Shown here piece by piece: positions 34,086 to 42,362 of a stretch of 64,000 nt of DNA. How positions within the stretch are numbered: position 1 is the first letter of the stretch; each line of letters begins with the position of its first letter. The stretch lies in contig NZ_JAUDCO010000004.1 in NCBI RefSeq assembly GCF_030373545.1, positions 186,001-250,000 of the forward strand, read 5' to 3'. Position numbers and translations under genes: made by a program. The DNA comes from Collinsella tanakaei. GTDB lineage: Bacteria > Actinomycetota > Coriobacteriia > Coriobacteriales > Coriobacteriaceae. The notes under the pieces were generated by a model, which saw nothing but the letters and a program-made list of their open reading frames with translations, was not told the DNA's origin and ran no database searches.

Positions 34086-34115
34086 TTGACACGAACATAT
34101 GTTCTATATTATGAT
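34086..34115 (+). promoter_or_regulatory. Strong promoter containing a LexA-type SOS box
   Basis: TTGACA (34086-34091) and TATGAT (34110-34115) are 18 bases apart. The spacer contains CGAACATATGTTC, whose dyad GAAC-ATAT-GTTC matches the Gram-positive/actinobacterial LexA box (CGAACN4GTTCG). LexA bound here would block RNA polymerase, so the downstream transcript should be DNA-damage inducible. Confidence 0.75.
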
Positions 34116-34165
34116 ATGCTTCTCCACAAGGTACGGGAACGACAAGAGCGGCACGGAGGCCCCCA

Positions 34166-34279
34166 ATGGTGCGTGCTTGCGGGCGATCAGGGCTACACGG
34201 GTTGATTGCACTTGAAGTTCTCGGACGGTTGCGCGCCTCCGTTTTCCGGCACCCGCAAAGTCCGGAGCTCACATGCTAA
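34166..34279 (+). CDS. Possible 37-residue peptide, unknown
   Basis: The short frame starts with ATG after a good ribosome site (CGGAGG, six bases upstream) and reads MVRACGRSGLHGLIALEVLG before a basic middle part and a stop. It is the first frame after the SOS promoter. I do not recognise it. It could be a damage-induced small protein or the remnant of a larger gene. Confidence 0.35.
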   Translation: MVRACGRSGLHGLIALEVLGRLRASVFRHPQSPELTC

Positions 34280-34316
34280 ACAGGCTTCTGCCGTGAGTGG
34301 GACGGAGGGTTCGGTA

Positions 34317-34795
34317 TGGTCAAGAATTCCATCAAGCGATATGACGAGAGCAGTGACGAGCGGGTTTACGTGTCTGTTCGCGAGACGCTGGAGTCTGCGC
34401 GCGGTAAGGTGGAGCGTTCCGTCAACAGCGTCATGGTCGAGGCATATTGGGAGATCGGGCGCCAGATTTCCGAGGCAACGGGAGAGCGTGCTGAGTATGG
34501 GAAGCACTTGGTGCAGTACCTCGCTGAGAGGTTGACGTCGGAGTACGGAAAGGGGTTTGACTACACCAACCTTACCAACATGAGAAAATTCCACCAAGCT
34601 TTTCCGATTCTTGACGCGCTGCGTCAAGAATTGAGCTGGACGCATTATCGCAGGTTGATGCGTATTCCCAACCAGGAGCAGCGCGAGTTCTACATGAACG
34701 CTGCTGCTGACGAACACCGGACTTCTCGTCAGCTCGACCATCAAATCGCGACGTTCTACCGCGAGCGCCTGCTTTCCTCGCAGGGCGTCAAGTAA
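34317..34795 (+). pseudogene. N-terminal fragment of a YhcG/DUF1016-family nuclease
   Basis: A 159-residue frame matching the N-terminal domain of DUF1016 (YhcG) proteins: VNSVMVEAYWEIGRQISEAT, YGKHLVQYLAERLTSEYGKG and LSWTHYRRLMRIPN. Complete proteins are about 350 residues and end in a PD-(D/E)XK nuclease domain. Here the frame stops right after FYRERLLSSQ, with no nuclease part in any frame downstream. It is either a relic or a stand-alone domain. Upstream lie the SOS promoter and a 37-codon frame. Base composition is lower in GC than neighbouring genes, which suggests transfer. Confidence 0.65.
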
Positions 34796-34866
34796 CCTGC
34801 TTCCCGTGGCGCGACGTGTGTCTGGGGTAATATGGCTCCAGAAAATGAGCAGAGGAGTGTGTCATT

Positions 34867-35820
34867 ATGTCGAAGACGGGCACCACGTCTGGCCCGCGGA
34901 AGCCGTTGCTGTCGCTTGCCCCCATGGAGGGGCTGACCGGCCATACGTTCCGTCGAATCCATGCGGAGTGCTTCGGTGCGCTCGACCGCTACTACACGCC
35001 GTTTCTCACGCCGCCGCGCGTCGGCAGCTCGTTTGGCAAGCGCGACTGCGGAGAGGTCGATCCAGCCAACAACCAAGGCCTCCATGTCGTTCCACAGCTA
35101 TTGACGAAGAATGCCGACGAGTTCGTGTGGTCATCCGAGCTTCTGGCGAAGATGGGCTACCGCGAGGTCAACCTGAACGTCGGGTGCCCCTCGGGCACGG
35201 TTGTCGGCAAGGGCAGGGGAGCGGGCTTCCTGCGCGATCTGGACGCTCTCGATACGTTTTTGAGCGAGGTGTGCAGCCGGTCGCCTCTTCCGGTGTCGGT
35301 CAAGACGCGAATCGGCGTCGCGAACGACGAGGAGTACGGAGCGATTCTCGATGTGTATTGCCGCCATCCGCTGGCGGAGCTCATCGTGCATCCGCGCGTC
35401 CGGAAGGACTTCTATCGGGGCAAGCCGCGCTGGGAGCCCTACGGCGAGACCCTGCGTCGCGCGCCGTTTCCCGTAGCGTACAACGGGGATATCTTCACCT
35501 GCGGCGACAGGGACGCGCTGCTCGCGGCCTATCCGGAGACGCGCCACGTGATGCTGGGCCGTGGGCTTTTGTACAACCCGGCGCTGGCACGCATGCTGAA
35601 CGGCGGTCCGGCGCTCATGCTCGCCGAGCTCAAGCGGTTCCATGACAAGCTGTTCGATGCTTATGAGGCGCAGATGGGCGGGAATGCGGTCTTTCGCATG
35701 AAGGAGTGGTGGTCCTACGCTCAGCATGCGTTCGATGATCCCGTATCGGTTCACCGGGCTGTCAGAAAGGTTCGCACGGTCGCTGATTACCAGGCTGCCG
35801 TGGCAAAGATCTTCGGGTAG
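34867..35820 (+). CDS. dus: tRNA-dihydrouridine synthase
   Basis: A 317-residue FMN-dependent enzyme reducing uridine in tRNA. SLAPMEGLTGHTFRR starts the TIM barrel; NLNVGCPSGTVVGKGRGAGF contains the catalytic cysteine; SVKTRIGV and HPRVRKDFYRG supply FMN- and tRNA-binding residues; YNGDIFTC and MLGRGLLYNP close the barrel. A C-terminal helical domain follows from about residue 250. The position modified (DusA, DusB or DusC type) cannot be assigned with certainty. The start has AGAGGAG upstream. The gene is followed directly by a REP-like repeat. Confidence 0.9.
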   Translation: MSKTGTTSGPRKPLLSLAPMEGLTGHTFRRIHAECFGALDRYYTPFLTPPRVGSSFGKRDCGEVDPANNQGLHVVPQLLTKNADEFVWSSELLAKMGYREVNLNVGCPSGTVVGKGRGAGFLRDLDALDTFLSEVCSRSPLPVSVKTRIGVANDEEYGAILDVYCRHPLAELIVHPRVRKDFYRGKPRWEPYGETLRRAPFPVAYNGDIFTCGDRDALLAAYPETRHVMLGRGLLYNPALARMLNGGPALMLAELKRFHDKLFDAYEAQMGGNAVFRMKEWWSYAQHAFDDPVSVHRAVRKVRTVADYQAAVAKIFG

Positions 35821-35822
35821 CC

Positions 35823-35866
35823 CGACAAGTTGGCGCCGGGTTCAATCTTGTCGCAATCTTGTCGCT
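35823..35866. repeat. REP-like CGACAAG...CTTGTCG repeat, copy 1
   Basis: CGACAAGTTGGCGCCGGGTTCAATCTTGTCG is followed by an extra CAATCTTGTCGC. It belongs to a family with six copies in the window (also at 50892, 55028, 55086, 55823 and 60720). This copy overlaps the C-terminal codons of the YitT remnant. Confidence 0.8.
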
Positions 35867-36222
35867 ACGCCATGCAGCGGCCGAGTTCGCGCGCGGACCT
35901 CGCTGACCTCGGAGATGACCCAGAAGGCGTGCGGATCCGCCGTGTTGATCATCTCGCGCATGGGCCACAGCTTGCGGCGCGGAATCACGCACAGCACGGC
36001 CTTGCTGTCGGTGCGCGTATAGCCCTGCTCGATGGGGAGCATCGTGGCGCCAGCGTCCTGTTCGCCAAGAATCAGCTCGCGGATCCGCTCGTATTCGGGC
36101 GAGAAGATGAGCAGTTGGACCTGCGAGCGACCGATGACCATGACGCGGTTCATCACGATGGTCAGCAACGACAGCGCGAGGATGCCGAGCAGAATCTGCT
36201 CGGAACTGGAAGAATGGTGAGC
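35842..36222 (-). pseudogene. Remnant of a YitT-family membrane protein (last helix plus DUF2179)
   Basis: The minus-strand frame contains one hydrophobic helix (EQILLGILALSLLTIVMNRV) and then the cytoplasmic DUF2179 domain: LLIFSPEYERIRELILGEQD, GATMLPIEQGYTRTDSKAVL and DPHAFWVISEVSEV. Complete YitT proteins have five helices before this domain and about 290 residues. The first four helices and a start codon are missing. Its C-terminal codons run into the REP-like repeat. It is thus a truncated gene broken at both ends. Confidence 0.7.
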
Positions 36223-36380
36223 GGGGACGTCAATTCGCCGGCAGGGTGAGCGAGGCGAAGCGGCGGGCGAACGTGGGGCGCGGTAGACGGGCACTGCGTG
36301 TGATGTTTTACCTGCGGCTGACAACAAGGCGTCTCGCCTCTGGTAAGGTTGGCGCAGCGGAAAGCGGAGGAGGAGATCAC

Positions 36381-37175
36381 GTGGCACTGGACGCAGCGCA
36401 GACGGCAGGGCATACCGACAACGGCATCATCGCGTTCGAGGGGCTTCCCAACACGCGCGACCTGGGCGGCATGCCCACCTCGGACGGCTGCCGCATCCGT
36501 CCGCGCCTGCTGCTTCGCTCCGGTCTGCTCGCGCGGGCGACCGACGGCGATCTTGCGCGCCTGCGCGATGAGTACGACCTGCGGCTCGACATCGACCTGC
36601 GCACGAATGACGAGTGCGCCGAGCGCCCCGACCCCATCGATGCGTTTCCGGGTTTGCGCTTCGTCCATCTTCCGGTGTTCGAGGAGGCTGCCTCCGGCGT
36701 ATCGCGCAGCCAGGCGGACATGGACCGCGTGCGCGCCCAGGTGGCGCGCGGCGCGGCCGAACCGTCCGAGCTGATGATCACCCTCTATCCGCACATGCTG
36801 CTCGACGATTGCGGCATCGAGGCGTACACGGCGTTTTTCCGCGAGATTCTGGCGTGCACCGAAGGGGCGGCCCTGTGGCACTGCACCGCGGGCAAGGATC
36901 GCTGCGGCATGGCGAGCGTTTTCATCGAATGCGCCCTCGGGGTGCCTTGGGAGGTCATCGAGGCGGACTATATGGCGACGAATCGCTTCTACGGCATTGC
37001 CGTTGAGGACGGGATTCCCGCAGACCCCTTCGAGGGCGTGGACCGGCGCTATCTTGCAGCGGCGAAGGATGCTGTGGACCGGGAGTTCGGAGGAATGCTC
37101 GGCTACATCGAGCGGGCGCTCGGCGTCGATGCCGCCGCCCGTGCCGAACTTCGTGACCGCTACCTCGGCGAATAG
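36381..37175 (+). CDS. Tyrosine/dual-specificity phosphatase
   Basis: A 264-residue cysteine phosphatase of the Y_phosphatase3 type. LPNTRDLGGMPTSDG is the usual N-terminal motif, LRSGLLARAT follows, and HCTAGKDRCG is the CX5R active-site loop with nucleophilic cysteine near residue 172. Relatives such as IphP and LipA dephosphorylate phosphotyrosine or phosphoinositides. The start is taken as GTG at 36381 because CGGAGGAG precedes it; an upstream frame has no ribosome site. It has no signal peptide. The true substrate is unknown. Confidence 0.85.
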   Translation: MALDAAQTAGHTDNGIIAFEGLPNTRDLGGMPTSDGCRIRPRLLLRSGLLARATDGDLARLRDEYDLRLDIDLRTNDECAERPDPIDAFPGLRFVHLPVFEEAASGVSRSQADMDRVRAQVARGAAEPSELMITLYPHMLLDDCGIEAYTAFFREILACTEGAALWHCTAGKDRCGMASVFIECALGVPWEVIEADYMATNRFYGIAVEDGIPADPFEGVDRRYLAAAKDAVDREFGGMLGYIERALGVDAAARAELRDRYLGE

Positions 37176-37375
37176 CGCGAACACAAGCGTCAGACAAGGA
37201 CGGGCCGCATAGGTTCGATCGCGCACGAGCCGGGTGTCGTGGCCCTCACTGAGCGCCAGGCTCCTCGCCGTCCGCTGACTCTGGAGTCCATGCGAACCGT
37301 TGGCTGAACCGCCCTGCGGGCGGGCCCTCCTATGGAACAATAGGGTTCGTTTTGTTTTGCCTACAAGGAGGATGC

Positions 37376-38242
37376 ATGCCCGCGCGGTTCCTGTCTGCCT
37401 TCATCTCGCTGTTGCTCGCTTTGGCGCTTTCTGCCTGCGGGCAGGCTGCTTCGCAATCCGGCTCGTATGTCGAGCTGTCCGACGAGCCGTCCGTCGAGCA
37501 GGCGTCATTTACCGAAGAGGAAATCGCGTACGCCGAGGACAACCTTGGGTACGAATCGTACAGCGACCTGGACGGCCTGGGCCGTTGCGGCGAGGCCGAG
37601 GCATGTCTGGGTCCTGAGACCATCCCCGATTACGGCGAGGAGCGCGAGAGCATCAGCGAGGTGCATCCGTCGGGCTGGCACTCCATCCGCTACGATTTCG
37701 TCGAGGGCGAGTCGCTCTACAACCGCAGCCATCTGATCGGCTGGGCGCTGTCGGCCGAAAACGCCAACGAGCGCAACCTGGTGACGGGCACGCGCTACAT
37801 GAACGCCGACGTCATGCGCATCTATGAGGAAGAGGTCGCGGGCTACATCTACGACACTGACAACCACGTGCTCTACCGCTCGACGCCGGTGTTCGAGGGC
37901 GATGAGCTCGTGTGCCGCGGAGTTCAGGTCGAGGCCTATTCGCTTGAGGACGACGGCCGGGGCATCGATTATTCCGTGTGGTGCCCCAACGTGCAGCCCG
38001 GTGTCGAGATCGACTACGCCACCGGCGACGCGCGCCTTGCCGACGAGGACGCCCAGGCTGCCGAGGATGCGGCATCGGGCGAAGTCGGGTCGTACATCCT
38101 GAACACCAACTCCCATAAGGTTCACGATCCCGCCTGTCCCGGTGCGGAGGATATCGCTCCGTCGAACCGCAAGGAGTTCACCGGCTCGCTCGACCAGGCC
38201 GAAGACGTGGGCTACGCTCCATGCGGCCAGTGCCTTGGCTGA
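37376..38242 (+). CDS. Secreted DNA/RNA non-specific endonuclease lipoprotein
   Basis: A 288-residue lipoprotein. The signal LLLALALSACG places the lipidated cysteine near residue 21. The nuclease core has YNRSHLIGWALSAENANERN, the beta-beta-alpha-metal motif equivalent to DRGH of EndA/NucA, then LVTGTRYMN and VLYRSTPVFEG. The C-terminal 45 residues (YILNTNSHKVHDPACPG, EFTGSLDQAEDVGYAPCGQC) form a small cysteine-pair domain common at the ends of such nucleases. It acts outside the cell on DNA for nutrition or uptake. The start has ACAAGGAGG upstream. Confidence 0.85.
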   Translation: MPARFLSAFISLLLALALSACGQAASQSGSYVELSDEPSVEQASFTEEEIAYAEDNLGYESYSDLDGLGRCGEAEACLGPETIPDYGEERESISEVHPSGWHSIRYDFVEGESLYNRSHLIGWALSAENANERNLVTGTRYMNADVMRIYEEEVAGYIYDTDNHVLYRSTPVFEGDELVCRGVQVEAYSLEDDGRGIDYSVWCPNVQPGVEIDYATGDARLADEDAQAAEDAASGEVGSYILNTNSHKVHDPACPGAEDIAPSNRKEFTGSLDQAEDVGYAPCGQCLG

Positions 38243-38418
38243 TTGCCTTCGGATTTGAACCGTTGAGCCCGCGTCAGCGCCGCCGCTTTCGCGGCGTCGC
38301 CGTGACCCATTCGTGTTCATTCTCGCGGCACCTTGTATAATCTGCGATTTTGCCCGCGCGGGAAGGCTCGGCATTCTATACTATGCGAGTTCGCTAAAAC
38401 CTATCAGGAGGGCATGGT

Positions 38419-39849
38419 ATGGGCGGATTCTTTGGTGCGGCGTCTAAGCGCGACGTCGTGCTCGATGTGTTCTTTGGCGTCGACTATCACTCCCACCTCG
38501 GCACGCGTCGTGCCGGCATGGTGTTCTGCGAGGGCACCGGAGGGTTCCAGAAGGAGATCCACTCGATCGAGAACACGCCGTTCCGCTCGCGTTTCGATGC
38601 GGACCTTGCCCGCTTCCACGGCACGAGCGGCATCGGCTGCATCAGCGATACCGACCCTCAGCCGCTTTTGGTGCGCTCGCACCACGGTGTGTTCGCCATC
38701 ACCACCGTCGGCATCATCAACAACGCCAACCAACTCATCGAGCAGTACTTCGAGCAGGGCGGTGCCCAGTTCATGGCGATGAGCTCCGGCGCGGTGAACA
38801 ACACCGAGCTCGTGGCGGCGCTCATCAACCAGAAAGAGGACCTCGTCGAGGGCATCATGTTTGCCCAGCGCGCGGTCGAGGGCTCGCTCACGCTGCTCGT
38901 CATGACCGAGGACGGCACGATTTTCGCGGCGCGTGACCGCATGGGTCGCCTCCCCGTGCTGATCGGCCGCGACCTCGAGGGCAACGGCTACTGCATCTCC
39001 TTCGAGTCGTTCGTCTACCACAAGCTCGGCTATGAGGATTCCTACGAGCTCGGTCCCGGCGAGATCGTGCGCATCACCGCCGAGGGTTATGAGACGGTGG
39101 CCCCCGCGGGCGACCAGATGAAGATCTGCGCGTTCCTGTGGGTGTACTACGGATACCCCAACTCCAACTACGAGGGCAAGAACGTCGAGGTCATGCGCTA
39201 TCGCAACGGCCAAATCATGGCGCGCGACGAGGCGGCTGCCGGCACGCTGCCCGACGTCGACTACGTTGCGGGCGTGCCCGATTCGGGCCTGCCGCACGCA
39301 ATCGGCTACGCCAACGAGTGCGGCGCCACGTTCGCCCGTCCGTTCATCAAGTACACGCCCACGTGGTCGCGCTCGTTCATGCCGGCCAACCAGAGCGTGC
39401 GCAATCGCATCGCCGAGATGAAGCAGATCCCCGTGCCCGAGCTCATCAACGGCAAGAAGCTCCTGTTCGTGGACGATTCCATCGTGCGCGGCACGCAGCT
39501 CGGCAAGACCGTCAACTTCCTGTACGAGGCGGGCGCCAAAGAGGTGCACATGCGCTCCGCATGCCCGCCCATCATGTTCAGCTGCAAGTATCTGTCGTTC
39601 TCGCGCGGCAAGTCCGATATGGACCTCATCGCTCGCCGCGTGGTGCGCGAGCTCGAGGGCCCCGAGGGCGACAAGCACCTCGACGAGTACGCCGACAGCT
39701 CGACCGAGCGCGGCGGCTGCATGCTGCGCCGCATCTGCGAGCAGCTGGGCTTCGACAGCCTGGGCTACCAGTCGCTGCCCGGCATGCTCGAGGCCATCGG
39801 TATCGACCCCACCAAGGTCTGCACGTACTGCTGGGACGGCAAGGAGTAG
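38419..39849 (+). CDS. PurF-like amidophosphoribosyltransferase lacking the N-terminal cysteine
   Basis: A 476-residue protein with the order of PurF: a class-II amidotransferase domain, then a phosphoribosyltransferase domain with LLFVDDSIVRGTQL as PRPP loop and a C-terminal SERGGCMLRRIC-like segment. Active PurF starts, after processing, with CGIFGV; here the sequence is MGGFFGAASKRDVVLD, so the nucleophilic cysteine is replaced by glycine. Glutamine hydrolysis should be lost; ammonia-dependent or other activity remains possible. Two -10-like hexamers (38336 TATAAT, 38377 TATACT) lie upstream. The start is preceded by CAGGAGGG. Similar cysteine-free PurF relatives exist in other anaerobes, which argues against random decay. 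Confidence 0.8.
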   Translation: MGGFFGAASKRDVVLDVFFGVDYHSHLGTRRAGMVFCEGTGGFQKEIHSIENTPFRSRFDADLARFHGTSGIGCISDTDPQPLLVRSHHGVFAITTVGIINNANQLIEQYFEQGGAQFMAMSSGAVNNTELVAALINQKEDLVEGIMFAQRAVEGSLTLLVMTEDGTIFAARDRMGRLPVLIGRDLEGNGYCISFESFVYHKLGYEDSYELGPGEIVRITAEGYETVAPAGDQMKICAFLWVYYGYPNSNYEGKNVEVMRYRNGQIMARDEAAAGTLPDVDYVAGVPDSGLPHAIGYANECGATFARPFIKYTPTWSRSFMPANQSVRNRIAEMKQIPVPELINGKKLLFVDDSIVRGTQLGKTVNFLYEAGAKEVHMRSACPPIMFSCKYLSFSRGKSDMDLIARRVVRELEGPEGDKHLDEYADSSTERGGCMLRRICEQLGFDSLGYQSLPGMLEAIGIDPTKVCTYCWDGKE

Positions 39850-39900
39850 ATCGCTTCGATTCGCCTCAGCGACGGTTGCGGCACCCGTAGATTTCGAAAA

Positions 39901-40033
39901 CCCCGTTTAGGGTTCGGTTTTGAGGCGCCCGGTCGAGTAGGCTGGGCGCTTGCTGTAAAGAACCTGCAGGTAGAAGCGATGCGAGCATTCGGTCTACGTG
40001 GAGGCACGCCGCAAAATCGCACCCTAAACGGGG
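39901..40033. repeat. 133-bp palindromic element, type E copy 2
   Basis: The arms CCCCGTTTAGGGT (39901-39913) and ACCCTAAACGGGG (40021-40033) are perfect complements. The left arm continues with GGTTCGGTTTTGAGGCG and CGAGTAGGC, close to the element at 9684-9808. No open frame is inside, and the gap 39850-40150 carries nothing else besides the terminator. Confidence 0.8.
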
Positions 40034-40078
40034 GTAGCGTTTCCGGCTGGTGGGCAGATAATATAAAACATTACAAGC

Positions 40079-40113
40079 GAGCGGGGCGTCCGGTTCACCC
40101 GGACGCCCCGCTC
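40079..40113 (-). terminator. Terminator of trmL
   Basis: GAGCGGGGCGTCCGG (40079-40093) pairs with 40099-40113. On the minus strand GCTTGTAATGTTTT follows. Confidence 0.75.
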
Positions 40114-40150
40114 GCTCAAGCTGCGCATCGTTCCGTGCGCCGCGTGCTGC

Positions 40151-40762
40151 CTATTCCATTCCGGGAAACCCGGTCTGTCGCAAGGCTTCATACAGCACGA
40201 TGGCGGCGGCGTTCGAGAGGTTGAGCGCGCTGATGCGGTAGTCGCGCACGTCGACGAAATTGCCGCAGATGTCCTGCCTGAGCAGGGGAGAGGCGTCCTC
40301 GTCGCCGTCGGGATGGAGCGTGCGGTCGCGCGCTTCCCAAGCGTCGCGATTGGCGAGGGAGGTGCGGTCGGCGAGCATGGGGATTCGCTCGCAGCGTGCG
40401 GGGGCAAGCGCGAGCACGTCCTCCGGGATGCCGGAGCTCTCACTGCCGAATACGAGGTAGTCGCCATCGCGATACGTGCTTTCGGCGTAGGTGCGTCGCG
40501 CCTTCTTGGTGAGCAGGTGCAGTCTGGGGTCGTTGCCGTCCGGCGCGAGCCCACAGCGTGCAAGAAAATCATCCCAGCTGGCATACACCGTCACATCGAG
40601 GTTTTCCCAGTAGCCAAGGCCCGCTCGATGCAGCATGCGGTGGTCGAGCGAAAAGCCGATCGGCTCGACCAGATGAAGCCGGGCGCCGGCAACCACGCAG
40701 GTCCTGCCGATATTGCCGGTGTTGGCGGGGATCTCCGGTCCCGCGAGGACCACGTTGAGCAT
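40151..40762 (-). CDS. trmL: tRNA (cytidine/uridine-34 2'-O)-methyltransferase
   Basis: A 203-residue SPOUT methyltransferase that methylates the wobble ribose of some leucine tRNAs. MLNVVLAGPEIPANTGNIGR is the canonical TrmL N-terminus; LVEPIGFSLDHRMLHRAGLGY, LVFGSESSGIPEDVL and YRISALNLSNAAAIVLYEAL are the knot and SAM-binding blocks. An insertion of about 25 residues (HPDGDEDASPLLRQD region) enlarges it over the 157-residue E. coli enzyme. The start has GAGGAGAAG upstream. It diverges from the deformylase-like gene. Confidence 0.9.
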   Translation of the reverse strand: MLNVVLAGPEIPANTGNIGRTCVVAGARLHLVEPIGFSLDHRMLHRAGLGYWENLDVTVYASWDDFLARCGLAPDGNDPRLHLLTKKARRTYAESTYRDGDYLVFGSESSGIPEDVLALAPARCERIPMLADRTSLANRDAWEARDRTLHPDGDEDASPLLRQDICGNFVDVRDYRISALNLSNAAAIVLYEALRQTGFPGME

Positions 40763-40938
40763 GCCTTCTCCTCTCTTGCGCGCCGCGCCGTGTTGGCGGG
40801 AACCCGCCGTATCGCGCATGCGCTGCCGACCATGATATACATATCCCGTGCATGCGTGTCGTTTGCCGCCGTCTTACGATACTATCGTGTGGCGCGCTGA
40901 GCGCATACACCTATATGCCTACCGAAGGGATGACCCTC

Positions 40939-41358
40939 ATGATCAAGGAGCTCGTGAACGACGACGCCATCCTCTCTCAGCCCTGCGAGAAGGCGACCGC
41001 CGAGGACGCGGCGATCGCTCAGGACCTGCTCGACACCATGGCGGCGACCGAGGACGCCGCCTGCCTGGCCGCCAATCAGATCGGCGTCGCCAAGGCCATC
41101 GTCGCCTATACGGACGACAGCGGCGCCGCGCACGTCATGTACAACCCCAAGCTGCTGCTCGGCCTCGGCGCGTACAAGGCGGTCGAGCGCTGCCTGTCGC
41201 ACGATGACGACTTCAAGGTCACGCGCTTTGCCAAGGCCAAGGTAAGCTACGACGAGCTGGTCGACGGCGAGCTCAAGCCGCGCCGCCGCGACTTCACCGG
41301 CTGGGTCGCCCAGATGGTCCAGCACATGATCGACCACTGCAACGGCAAGCTGGTCTAA
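40939..41358 (+). CDS. Peptide-deformylase-like protein, catalytic glutamate lost
   Basis: A 139-residue homologue of deformylase. CLAANQIGVAKAIVAY corresponds to motif 1, ERCLSHDDDF to EGCLS and QHMIDHCNG to HExxH-containing QHEIDH. The metal ligands (Cys and two His) are kept, but the catalytic glutamate is methionine. It should bind a metal yet not catalyse normal deformylation. A complete deformylase lies at 24297. The start at 40939 has GAAGGGA at a good distance; ATGs at 40930 and earlier are in frame. It is followed after eight bases by a VanZ-RDD membrane protein gene, so they are an operon. Regulatory or specialised function is inference. Confidence 0.8.
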   Translation: MIKELVNDDAILSQPCEKATAEDAAIAQDLLDTMAATEDAACLAANQIGVAKAIVAYTDDSGAAHVMYNPKLLLGLGAYKAVERCLSHDDDFKVTRFAKAKVSYDELVDGELKPRRRDFTGWVAQMVQHMIDHCNGKLV

Positions 41359-41366
41359 GCCGATCC

Positions 41367-42350
41367 ATGAGGTTTCTGCTCAACTTTACCGATGAGTTTG
41401 CGCTGGCGATCGGCCTGTGGCCGGTCGCCTCGTTTGTGCTCACCCTCCCTATCCTGGCCTATCTGTACCATCGCGACGGAAAGCTGCGCGCCTGGTCGGC
41501 GGTAAGCGTCTACCTGGCCGTGCTCTATGTGCTGTCGCTCGCGTGCTTCACGCTCTACCCGTTGCCGAGCGGCACGTCGGGGCCGGGTATCACCTACGGT
41601 ATCGCCCCTCAGCTGAATCCCTTGCGCTTCGTGGACGACCTGCGCTACGGAGGTCCCGCGGCGCTGTTCCAGATCCTCGCGAACGTCGTGTTCTTCATGC
41701 CGTTCGGCTTCTTTTGCCACCGTGTCTTCCGCCGCGGGTTCATCGCGTCGGCGGTCATCGGCTTCCTGGCGTCGCTCGCTATCGAGACCACGCAGCTCAC
41801 GGGTATCTACGGGCTGTATCCGTACGCCTATCGCACGTTTGATATCAACGACCTCATGTGGAACACGGGCGGTGCGGTCATTGGCTGGGCCGCCGCTGCG
41901 CTCATCGCCTTTGCCCTGCCGGTCGATCCCGAGGCCGACGATGATGACGTCACCGAGAAACCCGGTCTCGTGCGCCGCCTGGTTGCCCTGCTGCTCGATC
42001 TCATCCTGATCGTTGCGGCGACGGCGATCATGACGGCGGTCGCCATCTTCGCCTCCTCGCTGACGCAGCCCGGGGCGAGTCTGCCGCTGGCCGTTCCGTG
42101 CATCCTGCTCGCCGTGTCCTACCTGGTGGTGGAGGGCATCGTGCCCTGGCTGCGCGACGGTCGCACGCCCGGGTCGGGCTTTGTCCACATGACCTGCGAG
42201 ACGCGTCCGCGCTTCGGCTTTCGTCGCGTGCGCTTCTATGTGGCGCGCCTCGTATTGCTCGCGGTGTTCATCGCGCTTCCTCCCGTCGGCATCGTGACGC
42301 TCGCGCTGTACTATCCGCGGCGCCATCGCCTGCCGTACGACGCCATCTAG
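41367..42350 (+). CDS. VanZ-RDD membrane protein
   Basis: A 327-residue membrane protein with two domains. Residues 1-200 are VanZ-like: CFTLYPLPSG, then NPLRFVDDLRYGG, ILANVVFFMPFGFF, and DINDLMWNTGGAVIGW. Residues from about 205 form an RDD-like domain (VRRLVALLLDLILIV, then EGIVPWLRDGRTPGSGF). VanZ relatives contribute to glycopeptide resistance in some enterococci, but most are unassigned. It follows the deformylase-like gene by eight bases with only a weak ribosome site, so translation is probably coupled. It converges with the DUF554 gene. Confidence 0.8.
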   Translation: MRFLLNFTDEFALAIGLWPVASFVLTLPILAYLYHRDGKLRAWSAVSVYLAVLYVLSLACFTLYPLPSGTSGPGITYGIAPQLNPLRFVDDLRYGGPAALFQILANVVFFMPFGFFCHRVFRRGFIASAVIGFLASLAIETTQLTGIYGLYPYAYRTFDINDLMWNTGGAVIGWAAAALIAFALPVDPEADDDDVTEKPGLVRRLVALLLDLILIVAATAIMTAVAIFASSLTQPGASLPLAVPCILLAVSYLVVEGIVPWLRDGRTPGSGFVHMTCETRPRFGFRRVRFYVARLVLLAVFIALPPVGIVTLALYYPRRHRLPYDAI

Positions 42351-42362
42351 AACGCTGCGACA

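Noticed and set aside
34206-34535. A 109-codon frame over the YhcG fragment.
   Set aside because: It overlaps the DUF1016-like frame in another phase and has no ribosome site or family match.
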